From contig NZ_FRBL01000002.1 of NCBI RefSeq assembly GCF_900142605.1, forward strand, positions 186,001-250,000: 64,000 nt of DNA. Reading direction: 5' to 3'. Position 1 is the stretch's first letter. Each line of letters starts with the position of its first letter. The notes beneath the pieces are model-generated. The model saw only the letters and a list, made by a program, of their open reading frames with translations, searched no databases and was not told the DNA's origin. Position numbers and translations under genes: made by a program. Of this stretch, positions 26,684-35,305 are shown piece after piece. The DNA comes from Chitinophaga jiangningensis (GTDB taxonomy: Bacteria; Bacteroidota; Bacteroidia; Chitinophagales; Chitinophagaceae).

Positions 26684-26748
26684 CGGAGAGTCAGGGATTC
26701 GAACCCCGGGACCTGTTACAGTCAAAATCATTTTTGCAAAGACTCTCC
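26684..26748 (-). pseudogene. Truncated tRNA-Ser-like unit 1 (next to the intact gene)
   Basis: Shares 44 bases with the 3' part of the intact tRNA, then diverges into a short bridge, then regains the 5' acceptor strand GGAGAGT (in fact GGAGAGTC, allowing an 8-bp acceptor with GACTCTCC). Followed by a hairpin at about 26646-26674. Confidence 0.75.
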
Positions 26749-26803
26749 TAAATCTCCATAAAGTCAAAAAGCCTTCACGCAATGTGAAGGCTTTTAAAAT
26801 TTG

Positions 26804-26888
26804 CGGAGAGTCAGGGATTCGAACCCCGGGACCTGTTACAGTCAACAGTTTTCAAGACTGCCGCAATCGACCGCTCTGCCAACTCTCC
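26804..26888 (-). tRNA. tRNA-Ser (anticodon UGA)
   Basis: An 85-base class II tRNA on the minus strand: 7-bp acceptor stem (GGAGAGT with ACTCTCC), D arm with GCAGAGCGGTCGAT, anticodon arm CAGTCTTGAAAACTG with TGA as anticodon, a long variable arm and the T loop TTCGAAT. CCA is not encoded. It reads UCA codons (and by wobble other UCN codons). It is followed by a terminator hairpin and the truncated repeats. Confidence 0.95.
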
Positions 26889-26897
26889 AGTGGACCA

Positions 26898-26905
26898 CAA
26901 AAGTA
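26898..26905 (-). promoter_or_regulatory. Candidate -7 box of tRNA-Ser
   Basis: TACTTTTG on the minus strand matches TAnnTTTG, nine bases before the tRNA 5' end. No equivalent box precedes the truncated units, so they would depend on read-through from the intact gene. Confidence 0.5.
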
Positions 26906-27099
26906 TAAAACCATTTGATTTTAAAAAATTTTTAGCCATTTTTTTAAAATATATTTTTAACGTATAATCAGGCGTACGCGAGGAATGCGGTGAATCCCAC
27001 TGCCCTAATCCCTACAGCTGCCACTTTTGCTGGCAATAAAAATCAAAAATCCTGTGCTGCAGCTGGTATCAGCACACAACTTTATATTATTTTAGCAGT

Positions 27100-27822
27100 A
27101 TGAACAACCTGGCCCAGCATAAACAATTATTCGAAAACAAGGGATTTGATATTGTAGGAGATGTGTACGACGCTGCTTCTATCGATACCATTATAGCCGC
27201 CATTCAGCAGGCCGATACTAATAGACCAACATTTCGCCGCTCCGCCGACCTCTTCGCCATACGCCGGTTTCTGCATGAAATCCCGCAAGTATTGCCGCTG
27301 CTTTTAAATGAAAACATGCGTAAGCTTATCACCGAAATCATGGGGCCAGATTACTTTATTGTAAAAAGTATCTTCTTCGATAAGCCAGCAGGCTCCAATT
27401 GGTATGTAAGCTATCACCAGGACCTTACTATATCCGTGGATAACCGGCAGGAATTAGCTGGTTTCGGCCCCTGGACGGTAAAAACAAATCAGTTCGCCGT
27501 TCAGCCCCCACTTGCCTATTTGCAAAATATCGTCACACTCCGTATACACCTCGACGTTACCACCGCCAACAACGGCGCACTCCGCGTTATCCCGGGCTCA
27601 CATAAACAAGGCGTTTTCCGCCCTGAAAATATCGACTGGTCCACCACCAGCGAAAGCACCTGTGAAGTTCCTGCCGGCGGAGTCATGCTCATGAAACCGC
27701 TGTTGTTACATAGTTCCGGCAGAACCACCAATGAGCAGCAACGGCGTGTCATCCACATCGAATTTTCCAATATGGCCCTGCCATCTTCCATAAACTGGGC
27801 AGAAAAAATAACGCTACAGTAG
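27100..27822 (+). CDS. Phytanoyl-CoA dioxygenase (PhyH) family protein
   Basis: A 240-residue Fe(II)/2-oxoglutarate-dependent oxygenase. The metal ligands are visible: His-x-Asp in SYHQDLTI and the distal His in LLLHSSGRT, with the Arg that binds 2-oxoglutarate shortly after. The jelly-roll signature NNGALRVIPGSHKQGVF is typical of PhyH proteins. Members hydroxylate small molecules, lipids or natural products; the substrate cannot be told. Its stop overlaps the convergent regulator gene by nine bases. Confidence 0.9.
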   Translation: MNNLAQHKQLFENKGFDIVGDVYDAASIDTIIAAIQQADTNRPTFRRSADLFAIRRFLHEIPQVLPLLLNENMRKLITEIMGPDYFIVKSIFFDKPAGSNWYVSYHQDLTISVDNRQELAGFGPWTVKTNQFAVQPPLAYLQNIVTLRIHLDVTTANNGALRVIPGSHKQGVFRPENIDWSTTSESTCEVPAGGVMLMKPLLLHSSGRTTNEQQRRVIHIEFSNMALPSSINWAEKITLQ

Positions 27823-29082
27823 CTTGTATTGCCTGTCGCCCGTGGTGAAGAGGGCTTTGCGCACCGCCGCAGGACCGGCAAACCTATATTGCACCCCCAC
27901 AATGGCAGTGGGTGAATTTTGCGCTTTCAGGGTATAGACGGGGTTCTCATTTACATAAAACTTATATACGCCATCAGCAGACGTTATTTTCAAATCCACC
28001 CAGTTACGTGGATCACAACCAAAGCCTGACAAGTCCCCCATAGCACTGTTCACCGCTGCACCTCCCGCCACGAGCGATAAATCACCGATACAGCCCTTAG
28101 CACTTAATGGCACTATGATCACATCATTTTCACATAGTAACAGCACCTCTATACGCTGACAAGCCCCGCTCCCCTCTTCAAAATCGCTACGTACACTGGT
28201 TTCAAAAGTAAAATTGTCGTTTCGCAGACCCGGCAGCTGCTGTACATTGTACATGCGCACTTCCGGCAATTTAGGCTGCAGGGATATTTTATATTGCTCT
28301 AACAGGGCGCGACTAACAACGATCATACTATCCCTTTCATAATCTGTTTTTTTGAAGTAGACAGGTACCTCTTCCTGTGGCTGCACCGCCAGCCAGCCGT
28401 CCGAGTTAATGATCAGGTCGTGGTGCCGCACCTCATCCGCGCCGATCAGCAGCCTTGCCCTGAAAAATCCAGGGTAATAATAAATACTCGAAAAAGCAGT
28501 GCGGTGCTTATCTACCGCCCTACGGCGACTCACATCCCATGACTGGGCTATAAATACGGAATCGTCACTGGCAGCTTGGGCATTATAATTAAACACCACC
28601 GAGTTAGGCACCCCGGCAGTCAACACTTTCGTACTGCTAAACTGGTAGGCGCTGCTATCACGAGTACCAGCCTTACCCCTACCAGGCCTTGCCACCCAGG
28701 CCAGCAACCCTAATATAACCACCAGCAATAGCAGCGCCCACCAGCGCCAATGAAAAGACCCCGGAGCAACTTTCACAGGTTGTATAGTAGCAATGGATTC
28801 CTCAGGCGCAAGCGATAAACGAAAAGCCTGCCAGTCCGTAAAGCCGGCATATTGCGCCAATGCATTCAGGGTGGTTACTGCCGGTGCACTGTTATATTTC
28901 ACCCGGCCAAATACCCGCTTCAGGGTGGTCACGCTTAGCAACACACCCGTCTTTTCTTCTATGGCCACACTCAGTTTTTCATAGTCGTAATTACTCCAGG
29001 CAGTATGGTCCCCGCGCCCCAACGTAGCTACTACTGCCGCCAGACATTTATTTATGTAATATGAATTATCTACATTACTCAT
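27814..29082 (-). CDS. Membrane-anchored protein with N-terminal DNA-binding-like region
   Basis: Starting at MSNVDNSYYINK the product is 422 residues. The first 100 residues (LSVAIEEKTGVLLSVTTLKRVFGRVKYNSAPAVTTLNALAQYAGF region) look like a small helix-turn-helix module known in Bacteroidota proteins. One transmembrane helix follows (about 126-146, WWALLLLVVILGLLAWV), then a large exported beta-rich domain, the last 200 residues being LamG-like. Divergent from the exported protein at 29203, which also has a concanavalin-like domain, so it may sense the same ligand and control that gene. Inferred, not shown. Confidence 0.65.
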   Translation of the reverse strand: MSNVDNSYYINKCLAAVVATLGRGDHTAWSNYDYEKLSVAIEEKTGVLLSVTTLKRVFGRVKYNSAPAVTTLNALAQYAGFTDWQAFRLSLAPEESIATIQPVKVAPGSFHWRWWALLLLVVILGLLAWVARPGRGKAGTRDSSAYQFSSTKVLTAGVPNSVVFNYNAQAASDDSVFIAQSWDVSRRRAVDKHRTAFSSIYYYPGFFRARLLIGADEVRHHDLIINSDGWLAVQPQEEVPVYFKKTDYERDSMIVVSRALLEQYKISLQPKLPEVRMYNVQQLPGLRNDNFTFETSVRSDFEEGSGACQRIEVLLLCENDVIIVPLSAKGCIGDLSLVAGGAAVNSAMGDLSGFGCDPRNWVDLKITSADGVYKFYVNENPVYTLKAQNSPTAIVGVQYRFAGPAAVRKALFTTGDRQYKLL

Positions 29083-29202
29083 TGTATAACAATAAAATAC
29101 CAACTTGAACAGGCTTGCACCAACTTGCTTCGTGTATGTTATCCCGTTAAGGTAAGTAATATTCAGTTTTGCTGCAGTTAACAATTAAAAAAGCTGAATC
29201 AC

Positions 29203-30327
29203 ATGAAAATTTCCTGCGGCAAAGTATTATTAACGGCATGGATATTATCTGCCACCTTCGCGAATGCATCCGCACAGCAAAAAGAAATCAAAGCGGTTAT
29301 GACCGCTGAAAACTGGCAGTTCGAACCTGGGCAGGTGGAGTTCCTGAAAGAACAGGGTAAACCAGTAATGAAATTACTAAAATCCAGGGCCACCTGGAAA
29401 GGAGTGGATTTTGCTACCGGCACCCTTTCCTTCGATATATGGCCTGGCGATCCCGACTTTGTTTCCTGCTACTTCCGGGAACAATCCATTGACGAAAGGG
29501 AATGTTTCTATTTCCGCACCAGCTTCGCCGGCAATCCGGATGGCTACCAGGGTATTCAATATGCACCATTCCTTAATGGCGTTAACCTATGGGACCTTCT
29601 GCCGGAATACCAGACCGGAGCCACCTTTAGCAAAAACCAATGGAACCATGTTAAAATGGTCATTTCCGAAAAACAAATGCGTGTATTCATTAACGATATG
29701 CACGCACCAGCGCTCGTGGTACCACACCTCGAAGGCAATACCACACACGGCGGGATCAGCTTTGAAGGACAGGCATTGCTCACTAACTTAACCATATTAC
29801 CCGGCGCCATTGAACATCTCCCAAATGAACCTGGTTTTGATATTACTGATAATGACGCCCGGTATATACGTAAATGGGAAACGCTGAAGGAGTATAAACT
29901 ACCCGGCAGCACCGACTTTGACGCCTCCTGGTACCCCGACAGCAGTGCCACCTGGGAACCCATCACCACCGAAAGAAAAGGCATGATTAACCTCACACGA
30001 AAAGTGGGCATTAACCACACCCGTAAAATCACGTGGCTTAAAACTACCATCACCGCTGATGCAGCCTGCACCAGGACATTGCGATTAGGCTTCAGTGATG
30101 ACATCTGGGTGTTCGTTAATAAACAACTGACCTATGTAGATAAGAATATCTACGGCAGCCCCATGGCCAAATCGCCGGAAGGCCGTATCAGCCTGGATAA
30201 CGGATTTCTGGAATTACCGCTGCAGACCGGACGCAATGAGATCATGATCGCCCTGGCCAGCAACTTTTATGGATGGGGACTGATAGCAAGGTTTGATAAA
30301 AACGAAGGCATACATTTAATACGTTAA
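29203..30327 (+). CDS. Secreted protein with a concanavalin-like (LamG/DUF1080-type) domain
   Basis: The 374-residue protein has a signal peptide (MKISCGKVLLTAWILSATFANASA). Residues 30-205 resemble concanavalin-A-like beta-sandwich domains (GTLSFDIWPGDPDFVSCYFR, NQWNHVKMVIS, MRVFINDM), and residues 230-374 form a second beta-sandwich (LRLGFSDDIWVFVNKQLTYV, GRNEIMIALASNFYGWGL) of galactose-binding type. No catalytic residues are evident, so carbohydrate binding is more likely than hydrolysis. Divergent from the membrane-anchored regulator gene with 120 bases between the starts. Confidence 0.7.
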   Translation: MKISCGKVLLTAWILSATFANASAQQKEIKAVMTAENWQFEPGQVEFLKEQGKPVMKLLKSRATWKGVDFATGTLSFDIWPGDPDFVSCYFREQSIDERECFYFRTSFAGNPDGYQGIQYAPFLNGVNLWDLLPEYQTGATFSKNQWNHVKMVISEKQMRVFINDMHAPALVVPHLEGNTTHGGISFEGQALLTNLTILPGAIEHLPNEPGFDITDNDARYIRKWETLKEYKLPGSTDFDASWYPDSSATWEPITTERKGMINLTRKVGINHTRKITWLKTTITADAACTRTLRLGFSDDIWVFVNKQLTYVDKNIYGSPMAKSPEGRISLDNGFLELPLQTGRNEIMIALASNFYGWGLIARFDKNEGIHLIR

Positions 30328-30399
30328 GGTGCACGTCTGCATCCGGGGGCAGGAAAATTAACGCGACTTCACATGCAGGAAATGCAGTAAATTGTATGC

Positions 30400-30957
30400 A
30401 TGCATAGTAAAGAAAACTTTTTCATCCTTACCGGCGGCCCCGGCGCCGGTAAAAGTACTCTCCTGGAGGCACTCGGACAGCGTGGGTACGACACCGTACC
30501 CGAAGCCGGACGAATCATTATCCAGGAACAGGTAAAACTAAAAGGAAACGCGCTGCCATGGGCAGATACCGCCGCCTATTCGCAAAGGATGCTGGAAAAA
30601 TCAATTGCAGATTACCAGGAATTCCTGACCACCACCAATACCTGTTTTTTCGACAGAGGCATACCGGATGTTCTCGGGTATGTACAACTGATTAACGGGC
30701 CTGACACCGCGTTGTATGAAAGTGCAGTAGCCGAATTCCGCTACAATACGGATGTATTCATCCTGCCGCCCTGGAAAGACATCTACCAGCAGGACACAGA
30801 AAGAAAGCAGGATTTTGAAACCGCAGTAGCTACCTACAGGCAAATGGTGGAAACCTATACCGCTAACGGCTATACGCTAATAGAAGTACCCCATGACGTA
30901 CCTACGGCCAGGGCCACCTTTGTGCTCAATCACCTGTATACCTTGCGGACGTTATAA
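30400..30957 (+). CDS. AAA-type P-loop NTPase (AAA_28-like)
   Basis: A 185-residue protein with Walker A GGPGAGKST at residues 12-20 and the family-typical YDTVPEAGRIIIQEQ, FFDRGIPDVLGY and later VATYRQMVETYTANGYTLIEVP segments. These small ATPases resemble nucleotide or metabolite kinases; the substrate is unknown. The stop codon overlaps that of the convergent ligD gene (TTATAA), with no room for a terminator. Confidence 0.9.
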   Translation: MHSKENFFILTGGPGAGKSTLLEALGQRGYDTVPEAGRIIIQEQVKLKGNALPWADTAAYSQRMLEKSIADYQEFLTTTNTCFFDRGIPDVLGYVQLINGPDTALYESAVAEFRYNTDVFILPPWKDIYQQDTERKQDFETAVATYRQMVETYTANGYTLIEVPHDVPTARATFVLNHLYTLRTL

Positions 30958-33720
30958 CAACGACTGTAGCTTATTCAACACCTGATTCAGGTTGATCCCC
31001 TTGCCCAGTAGTCCTTTCAGCAGATCTCCCTTTTTCGCCAGCCGCTCCGGCATTGTATAGATGTTAAAATCCTTCATATTCAATCCTTTCTTTACCTCAC
31101 TCCAGCTAAGTGGTGCAGACACGGTGGCCCCTGGTTTTGGCCGGAGAGAATAGGCGCAAGCCATCGTTTGTATCTGACGATTCTGTAAAAAATCCAGGTA
31201 AATAAGCCCTTTGCGCTTGGCAGGCGTGCGTACTACACTGGTGGTTTCCGGCAGTCGTTTGTTGACGATACCTACTACCAGATCCGCCAGCATCCGCGAC
31301 TGATCAAAAGTATATTTCGCGCCCAGCGGAATCAGGATATGCATGCCCGTAGAGCCGGAAGTTTTTACATAAGAATCGGCCCCAATGGCATCCAGCACAT
31401 CTTTCACTACCAGCGCAGTTTCTACTACCTGGCTAAAAGGGTTTTTATCCGGATCCAGGTCGATCAGGCAATAATCGGGATTATCCGGTTTCTTAATAGT
31501 GCTATGCCAGGGATTCAATTCAATACATCCCAGGTTGGCCATGTAAAGCAAGGTAGCCTTGTCCTTACACACCAGGAAGGACTTCGTTTCCCCGTCCGAC
31601 TCACTCGTGTACGGAAAGGTGGAGATCCAGTCAGCCACCTTATCTTCCACATTTTTCTGGTAAAAATTAAAGCCGTTAATGCCCTCCGGGAATCGGTTGA
31701 GCGACTGTGGCCGGTCTTTCAGATACGGAAAAATATAATCCGCCACCGCTGCATAATAATTGATCATATCCCTTTTGGTAATCTTTTCCAGCGGCCAGTA
31801 ATATTTATCCAGGTTGGTAAATTTCAGCAAATGTCCATCCATTTTCACTTCCACGTCCTTTTCATCTGGCGGTAAAAATCCATTGGCGGTATTGCCTTTT
31901 TTATTTCGGGGAGATGTAGTGGCTTTCTTTGCTGTAGCGCCTTTTGCAGGAGCGGCGGCAGCTTTTTTAGGTGTGGCCTTTGCGGTGGCTGCCTTTTTCG
32001 GTGTAGCCTTTTTTGCAGCTGCTTTTTTGGGTGCAGCCTTTTTAGCGGCTGCTTTCTTTGGTGGTTTTGCGGTGGTTGCCATTTTTGTAATTTTTTCAGA
32101 TGGAGGTGTTGCTACTACCTTTTCATTTTTTTCATTGGCGCCTTTCTTATCTTCTCTCAGTCCAAGAAATATAGGCTGGCGAAGGATGCCTTCCTGCGTC
32201 ACTTCTGCGTACTTCACCATACACACCAGTTCCGGCTTGAGCCAGGTAACCGGCATATTGGTTTTAGGCACGGGGCTAAATGGGCTTTTATCCGTTTTGA
32301 GCGGCTGAAACTTTGCATAAAGTTCCTTCAGTAGTTGTTCATTGAAGCCACCGCCGGTATGCCCGATATAATGCAACTTTTTTCCAACGTACTTCCCTAA
32401 TACCACGGCTCCAAAGTATTTACGACTGTTACGCCCTTCCGTATAACCGCAGATGATTGCTTCCATTTGCTGGTTATTTTTAATCTTCAGCCAGCTCTCT
32501 GCTCGGCGGCCGGTAGAATAAACACTGTCCGCCGCTTTCGCCATGATGCCCTCCAGTCCCCGCTTTACAGCCGCTTCAAAAAAAGCGGTACCCTCACCTG
32601 TAATGTGATTGCTGTACAATAATACCGGGTTATCCTGCGGCAAAATGCTTTCCAGCAGCTGCTTGCGTTCCAGTAATGGCAGCTGCCGCAGGTCACGGCC
32701 ATCGTACCATAACAAATCGAAAATATAGTATACAATGTGGGCACTCCTGCCTGTTTTCAGGAAGTTTTGCAGCGCCTGAAAATCCGGATCGCCATTGTCG
32801 TTAAGGGCTACAATTTCTCCATCCACCACGGCTTTGGTGTTCCATTCCTTCAAGGCATCCACTACGGTATTGAACTTGGTGTTAAAGCTAATCTGGTTGC
32901 GCGATAACAGTTCTACTTTCGCTTTATTGAGATACCCGATGGCCCGGTAGCCGTCCCACTTAATTTCGTATATCCAGTCGGGTTTGTCGAACGGCCCTTT
33001 GGTAAGCGTGGCCAGCATGGGCTGCACTTCTTTAGGCATGGGCGCTTTTTTGCCGGCAGGTTTTACCGGTTCAGGTGCAGCTTTTTTTCGTACAGGCTTT
33101 TCCGTTACCTTCGCAGCACGGTTGCTTTTCCATTCTTTTTCAGGTGCAGCGGCTACCTGTTCTATTGTTTTGGAAGATATGACCGACTTATTTTTTTTAG
33201 TGACATCGGCCGTGGTAGCATACTTATCGTTTAGCTTCATGAGCAGCCAGGCATTCTCCCCGCGGCCGGAGGCTTTTACCAGTGCAAACTCACCTTTTAG
33301 CTTCTTCCCTTTCAGTATAAATTTTATTTTACCGCTGTACAACTGGTGGAGGAGCTGCTTTTCAGGTGATGTCTTTAGCTTTTTGTCGGCTTCCGCCGGC
33401 AGGTATTCACCTTCATCCCAAACGATAACGGTGCCGGCACCATAGTTCCCTTTGGGAATAATGCCTTCAAAGTCCTTATAATCGAAGGGGTGATCCTCCA
33501 CCATCATAGCCAGGCGTTTTACTTCCGGGTCCATAGACGGGCCTTTAGGTACGGCCCAGCTTTTGAGCACGCCTTCCATTTCCAGGCGGAAGTCGTAGTG
33601 AAGGTGTGACGCATCATGCTTTTGCACTACAAAATGCAACGTTTTACCTCCACTTTTACCACCTGTAGGTTCCGGTGTTGTGTTGAATGTTCGCTTTTGC
33701 CTGTACTTCGCTAAACTCAT
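30952..33720 (-). CDS. ligD: Multifunctional ATP-dependent DNA ligase LigD
   Basis: The 922-residue protein has all three LigD activities in the order phosphoesterase, ligase, polymerase. The phosphoesterase is at about residues 20-190 (HDASHLHYDFRLE, KGNYGAGTVIVWD). The ligase at about 240-540 has the nucleotidyl Lys in YEIKWDGYRAIGY. The polymerase at about 640-920 has the metal-binding pair in LIDLDPDKN. It performs non-homologous end joining with Ku, acting on double-strand breaks. Between ligase and polymerase lies a linker of about 70 residues rich in Ala, Lys and Pro (AAKK/AAPKK repeats), resembling histone H1 tails. No ku gene is present in the window. Confidence 0.96.
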   Translation of the reverse strand: MSLAKYRQKRTFNTTPEPTGGKSGGKTLHFVVQKHDASHLHYDFRLEMEGVLKSWAVPKGPSMDPEVKRLAMMVEDHPFDYKDFEGIIPKGNYGAGTVIVWDEGEYLPAEADKKLKTSPEKQLLHQLYSGKIKFILKGKKLKGEFALVKASGRGENAWLLMKLNDKYATTADVTKKNKSVISSKTIEQVAAAPEKEWKSNRAAKVTEKPVRKKAAPEPVKPAGKKAPMPKEVQPMLATLTKGPFDKPDWIYEIKWDGYRAIGYLNKAKVELLSRNQISFNTKFNTVVDALKEWNTKAVVDGEIVALNDNGDPDFQALQNFLKTGRSAHIVYYIFDLLWYDGRDLRQLPLLERKQLLESILPQDNPVLLYSNHITGEGTAFFEAAVKRGLEGIMAKAADSVYSTGRRAESWLKIKNNQQMEAIICGYTEGRNSRKYFGAVVLGKYVGKKLHYIGHTGGGFNEQLLKELYAKFQPLKTDKSPFSPVPKTNMPVTWLKPELVCMVKYAEVTQEGILRQPIFLGLREDKKGANEKNEKVVATPPSEKITKMATTAKPPKKAAAKKAAPKKAAAKKATPKKAATAKATPKKAAAAPAKGATAKKATTSPRNKKGNTANGFLPPDEKDVEVKMDGHLLKFTNLDKYYWPLEKITKRDMINYYAAVADYIFPYLKDRPQSLNRFPEGINGFNFYQKNVEDKVADWISTFPYTSESDGETKSFLVCKDKATLLYMANLGCIELNPWHSTIKKPDNPDYCLIDLDPDKNPFSQVVETALVVKDVLDAIGADSYVKTSGSTGMHILIPLGAKYTFDQSRMLADLVVGIVNKRLPETTSVVRTPAKRKGLIYLDFLQNRQIQTMACAYSLRPKPGATVSAPLSWSEVKKGLNMKDFNIYTMPERLAKKGDLLKGLLGKGINLNQVLNKLQSLL

Positions 33721-33763
33721 ACGTAGGCGTTTACTCTTATAAAACAATTAAGGGCATAATAGT

Positions 33764-35293
33764 TCATTTCACCGTAGCGGCCACATGCAATGCCTGCAGG
33801 GCCATGGTAGCCGGGCAATTCAGCACCTGTCCGTCCGGGCTATAGCGTGCGCCGTGGCAGGGGCAGTCCCATGACCTTTCTCCGCTGTTCCAGTTCACAT
33901 CACATTTGAGGTGGGTACATACCGGGCTTACGGAGTGCAGCTCCCCGGTTTCATCTTTATAAACGGCCATTTTTTCCGATTCGTAGGTAATCACCCGGCC
34001 TTCTCCCGGCGCCAGATCGGCCAGCAGGTGAAGGGAGGCGGCAGGTATCAGCTTACCTACAAACTGCATGGCTACATCTGCATTGTGCGAAATGAAATTA
34101 CTGAATCCCGCGATGGGTTTTAGTCGGTTGGGGTCCAGTATCATTTCCAGCTCATTGGGCACACCCAACAGCATATCGCGCAGCAGCAAAGCCGCTATGG
34201 TTCCGTATATCATGCCGTTACCACTAAAGCCGGTGGCTACGTAAACATCTTCTTCTTCGCCCGGCAGCTGACCTATGTACGGCAGCCCATCCACCGGTTC
34301 GTAGAATTGTGATGACCATCGCTGGGTGATTTCTTCCACCTTGAAATGCTTATGCACCCAGGCTTCCAGCTGCCGGAAGCAGAGGGTGGTATTTTCATGG
34401 TGTCCTGTTTTATGATCTTCCCCGCCCACGATCAGGTACTGCTGCCCGTCTACTTCCTGACTGCGTATGTAGTGGAAGGGCTCTTCCATGTCGTAGTACA
34501 GGTCCTGCGGGTAATCGTTTTGTGCGAGTCGCGCCGCTAATGCATAGCTCCTGTAAGGTATACAACGCAGGTGCAGCAGATTGATGCCTGGGGGGATATG
34601 AGTGGCCAGCACCAGTTTTCGCCCGGTAAACGTTTGTTCACCGGCGGTAATTTCAACCTTTCCCTTATGTTCAATTTTGGTGACTCGTGTATTTTCCAAA
34701 ATTACACCGCCGATATTTTCAAAGGCCTTTGCCAGCTCGTATAGGTATGGCAGTGGTGAAAACTTGGCCTGTCCTTTTACCTGTATGGCGGAGATGCAGG
34801 ATATAGGCAGTGGTAGCGTAGCAACGCGGCTTACATCGAGGCCGGCGTTCGTAGCAGCAGTAGCTTCGCGATCCAGTGCTTCGTCCTGCTCTTTGTTTTG
34901 CGCATACTGGTAGGCATCGGCTGTGTTAAAGCCGCAGTCGATGCTATATTCCTGTGTCATTTTTTCGATGAATGCAATAGCATTAGCGCTGGCCTTCGCG
35001 ATGCTGCGGGCTGCAGGCAGACCGAAATTTTTCTCGATTGTTTCGTAAGAAACGTCCAGCAGCGTGTTAAGGTGTGCGGTGGTGCCGCCGGTGGTGCCGT
35101 AGCCCAGGTTGGCGGCTTCGAGGAGGAGGCATTTAAACCCTGCTTCCTGTAGCAGTAAGGCGGTGGTAACGCCTGTGATGCCACCTCCCACTATTATTAT
35201 GTCGTATACCTGTTCATGGCGGGTACTGCTCAGTGGAAATGCAGATATATGTTGCTGCCATAAACTGATCGTGTATCCATCTCTGTTAATCAT
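33764..35293 (-). CDS. FAD-dependent oxidoreductase fused to a Rieske [2Fe-2S] domain
   Basis: A 509-residue protein. The N-terminal DAO-type domain has a dinucleotide motif DIIIVGGGITGVTTALLLQEAG and the GYGTTGGTTAHLN region; the FAD end motif is ATGFSGNGMIYG. The C-terminal Rieske domain has both cluster halves, VCTHLKCDV and CPCHGARYS, giving two Cys and two His ligands. Such fusions (related to glycine/D-amino-acid oxidases) pass electrons from substrate through FAD to the cluster. Substrate unknown. It lies 12 bases after the CinA-like gene and the two are cotranscribed. Confidence 0.93.
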   Translation of the reverse strand: MINRDGYTISLWQQHISAFPLSSTRHEQVYDIIIVGGGITGVTTALLLQEAGFKCLLLEAANLGYGTTGGTTAHLNTLLDVSYETIEKNFGLPAARSIAKASANAIAFIEKMTQEYSIDCGFNTADAYQYAQNKEQDEALDREATAATNAGLDVSRVATLPLPISCISAIQVKGQAKFSPLPYLYELAKAFENIGGVILENTRVTKIEHKGKVEITAGEQTFTGRKLVLATHIPPGINLLHLRCIPYRSYALAARLAQNDYPQDLYYDMEEPFHYIRSQEVDGQQYLIVGGEDHKTGHHENTTLCFRQLEAWVHKHFKVEEITQRWSSQFYEPVDGLPYIGQLPGEEEDVYVATGFSGNGMIYGTIAALLLRDMLLGVPNELEMILDPNRLKPIAGFSNFISHNADVAMQFVGKLIPAASLHLLADLAPGEGRVITYESEKMAVYKDETGELHSVSPVCTHLKCDVNWNSGERSWDCPCHGARYSPDGQVLNCPATMALQALHVAATVK

Positions 35294-35305
35294 AACCAGC
35301 AGTTT

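Larger units (their letters stand above)
26165..26888 (-). repeat. Tandem array of six 120-bp tRNA-Ser units (five truncated, one intact)
   Basis: Reading the minus strand, the intact tRNA-Ser gene is followed by a terminator hairpin, and then the 120-bp unit of [tRNA-like part + hairpin] repeats five more times. tRNA 3' ends fall at 26802, 26682, 26562, 26442, 26322 and 26201 (period 120, once 121). Each hairpin is a 12-bp stem with a 5-nt loop inside A/T tracts. Copies are nearly identical; differences are one base in the T arm of the last copy, one base in one hairpin, and AAATATC versus AAAATTT spacers. High identity implies recent duplication or gene conversion. Confidence 0.95.

Noticed and set aside
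26165..26888. CRISPR-like array
   Set aside because: Units are 120 bp, contiguous and without variable spacers, and each contains recognisable tRNA arms.
26396..26918. Long open frames on both strands across the 120-bp repeats, with a 40-residue repeat in translation
   Set aside because: The period is a multiple of three, so any stop-free frame stays open through all copies. The sequence is explained by tRNA parts and terminators.
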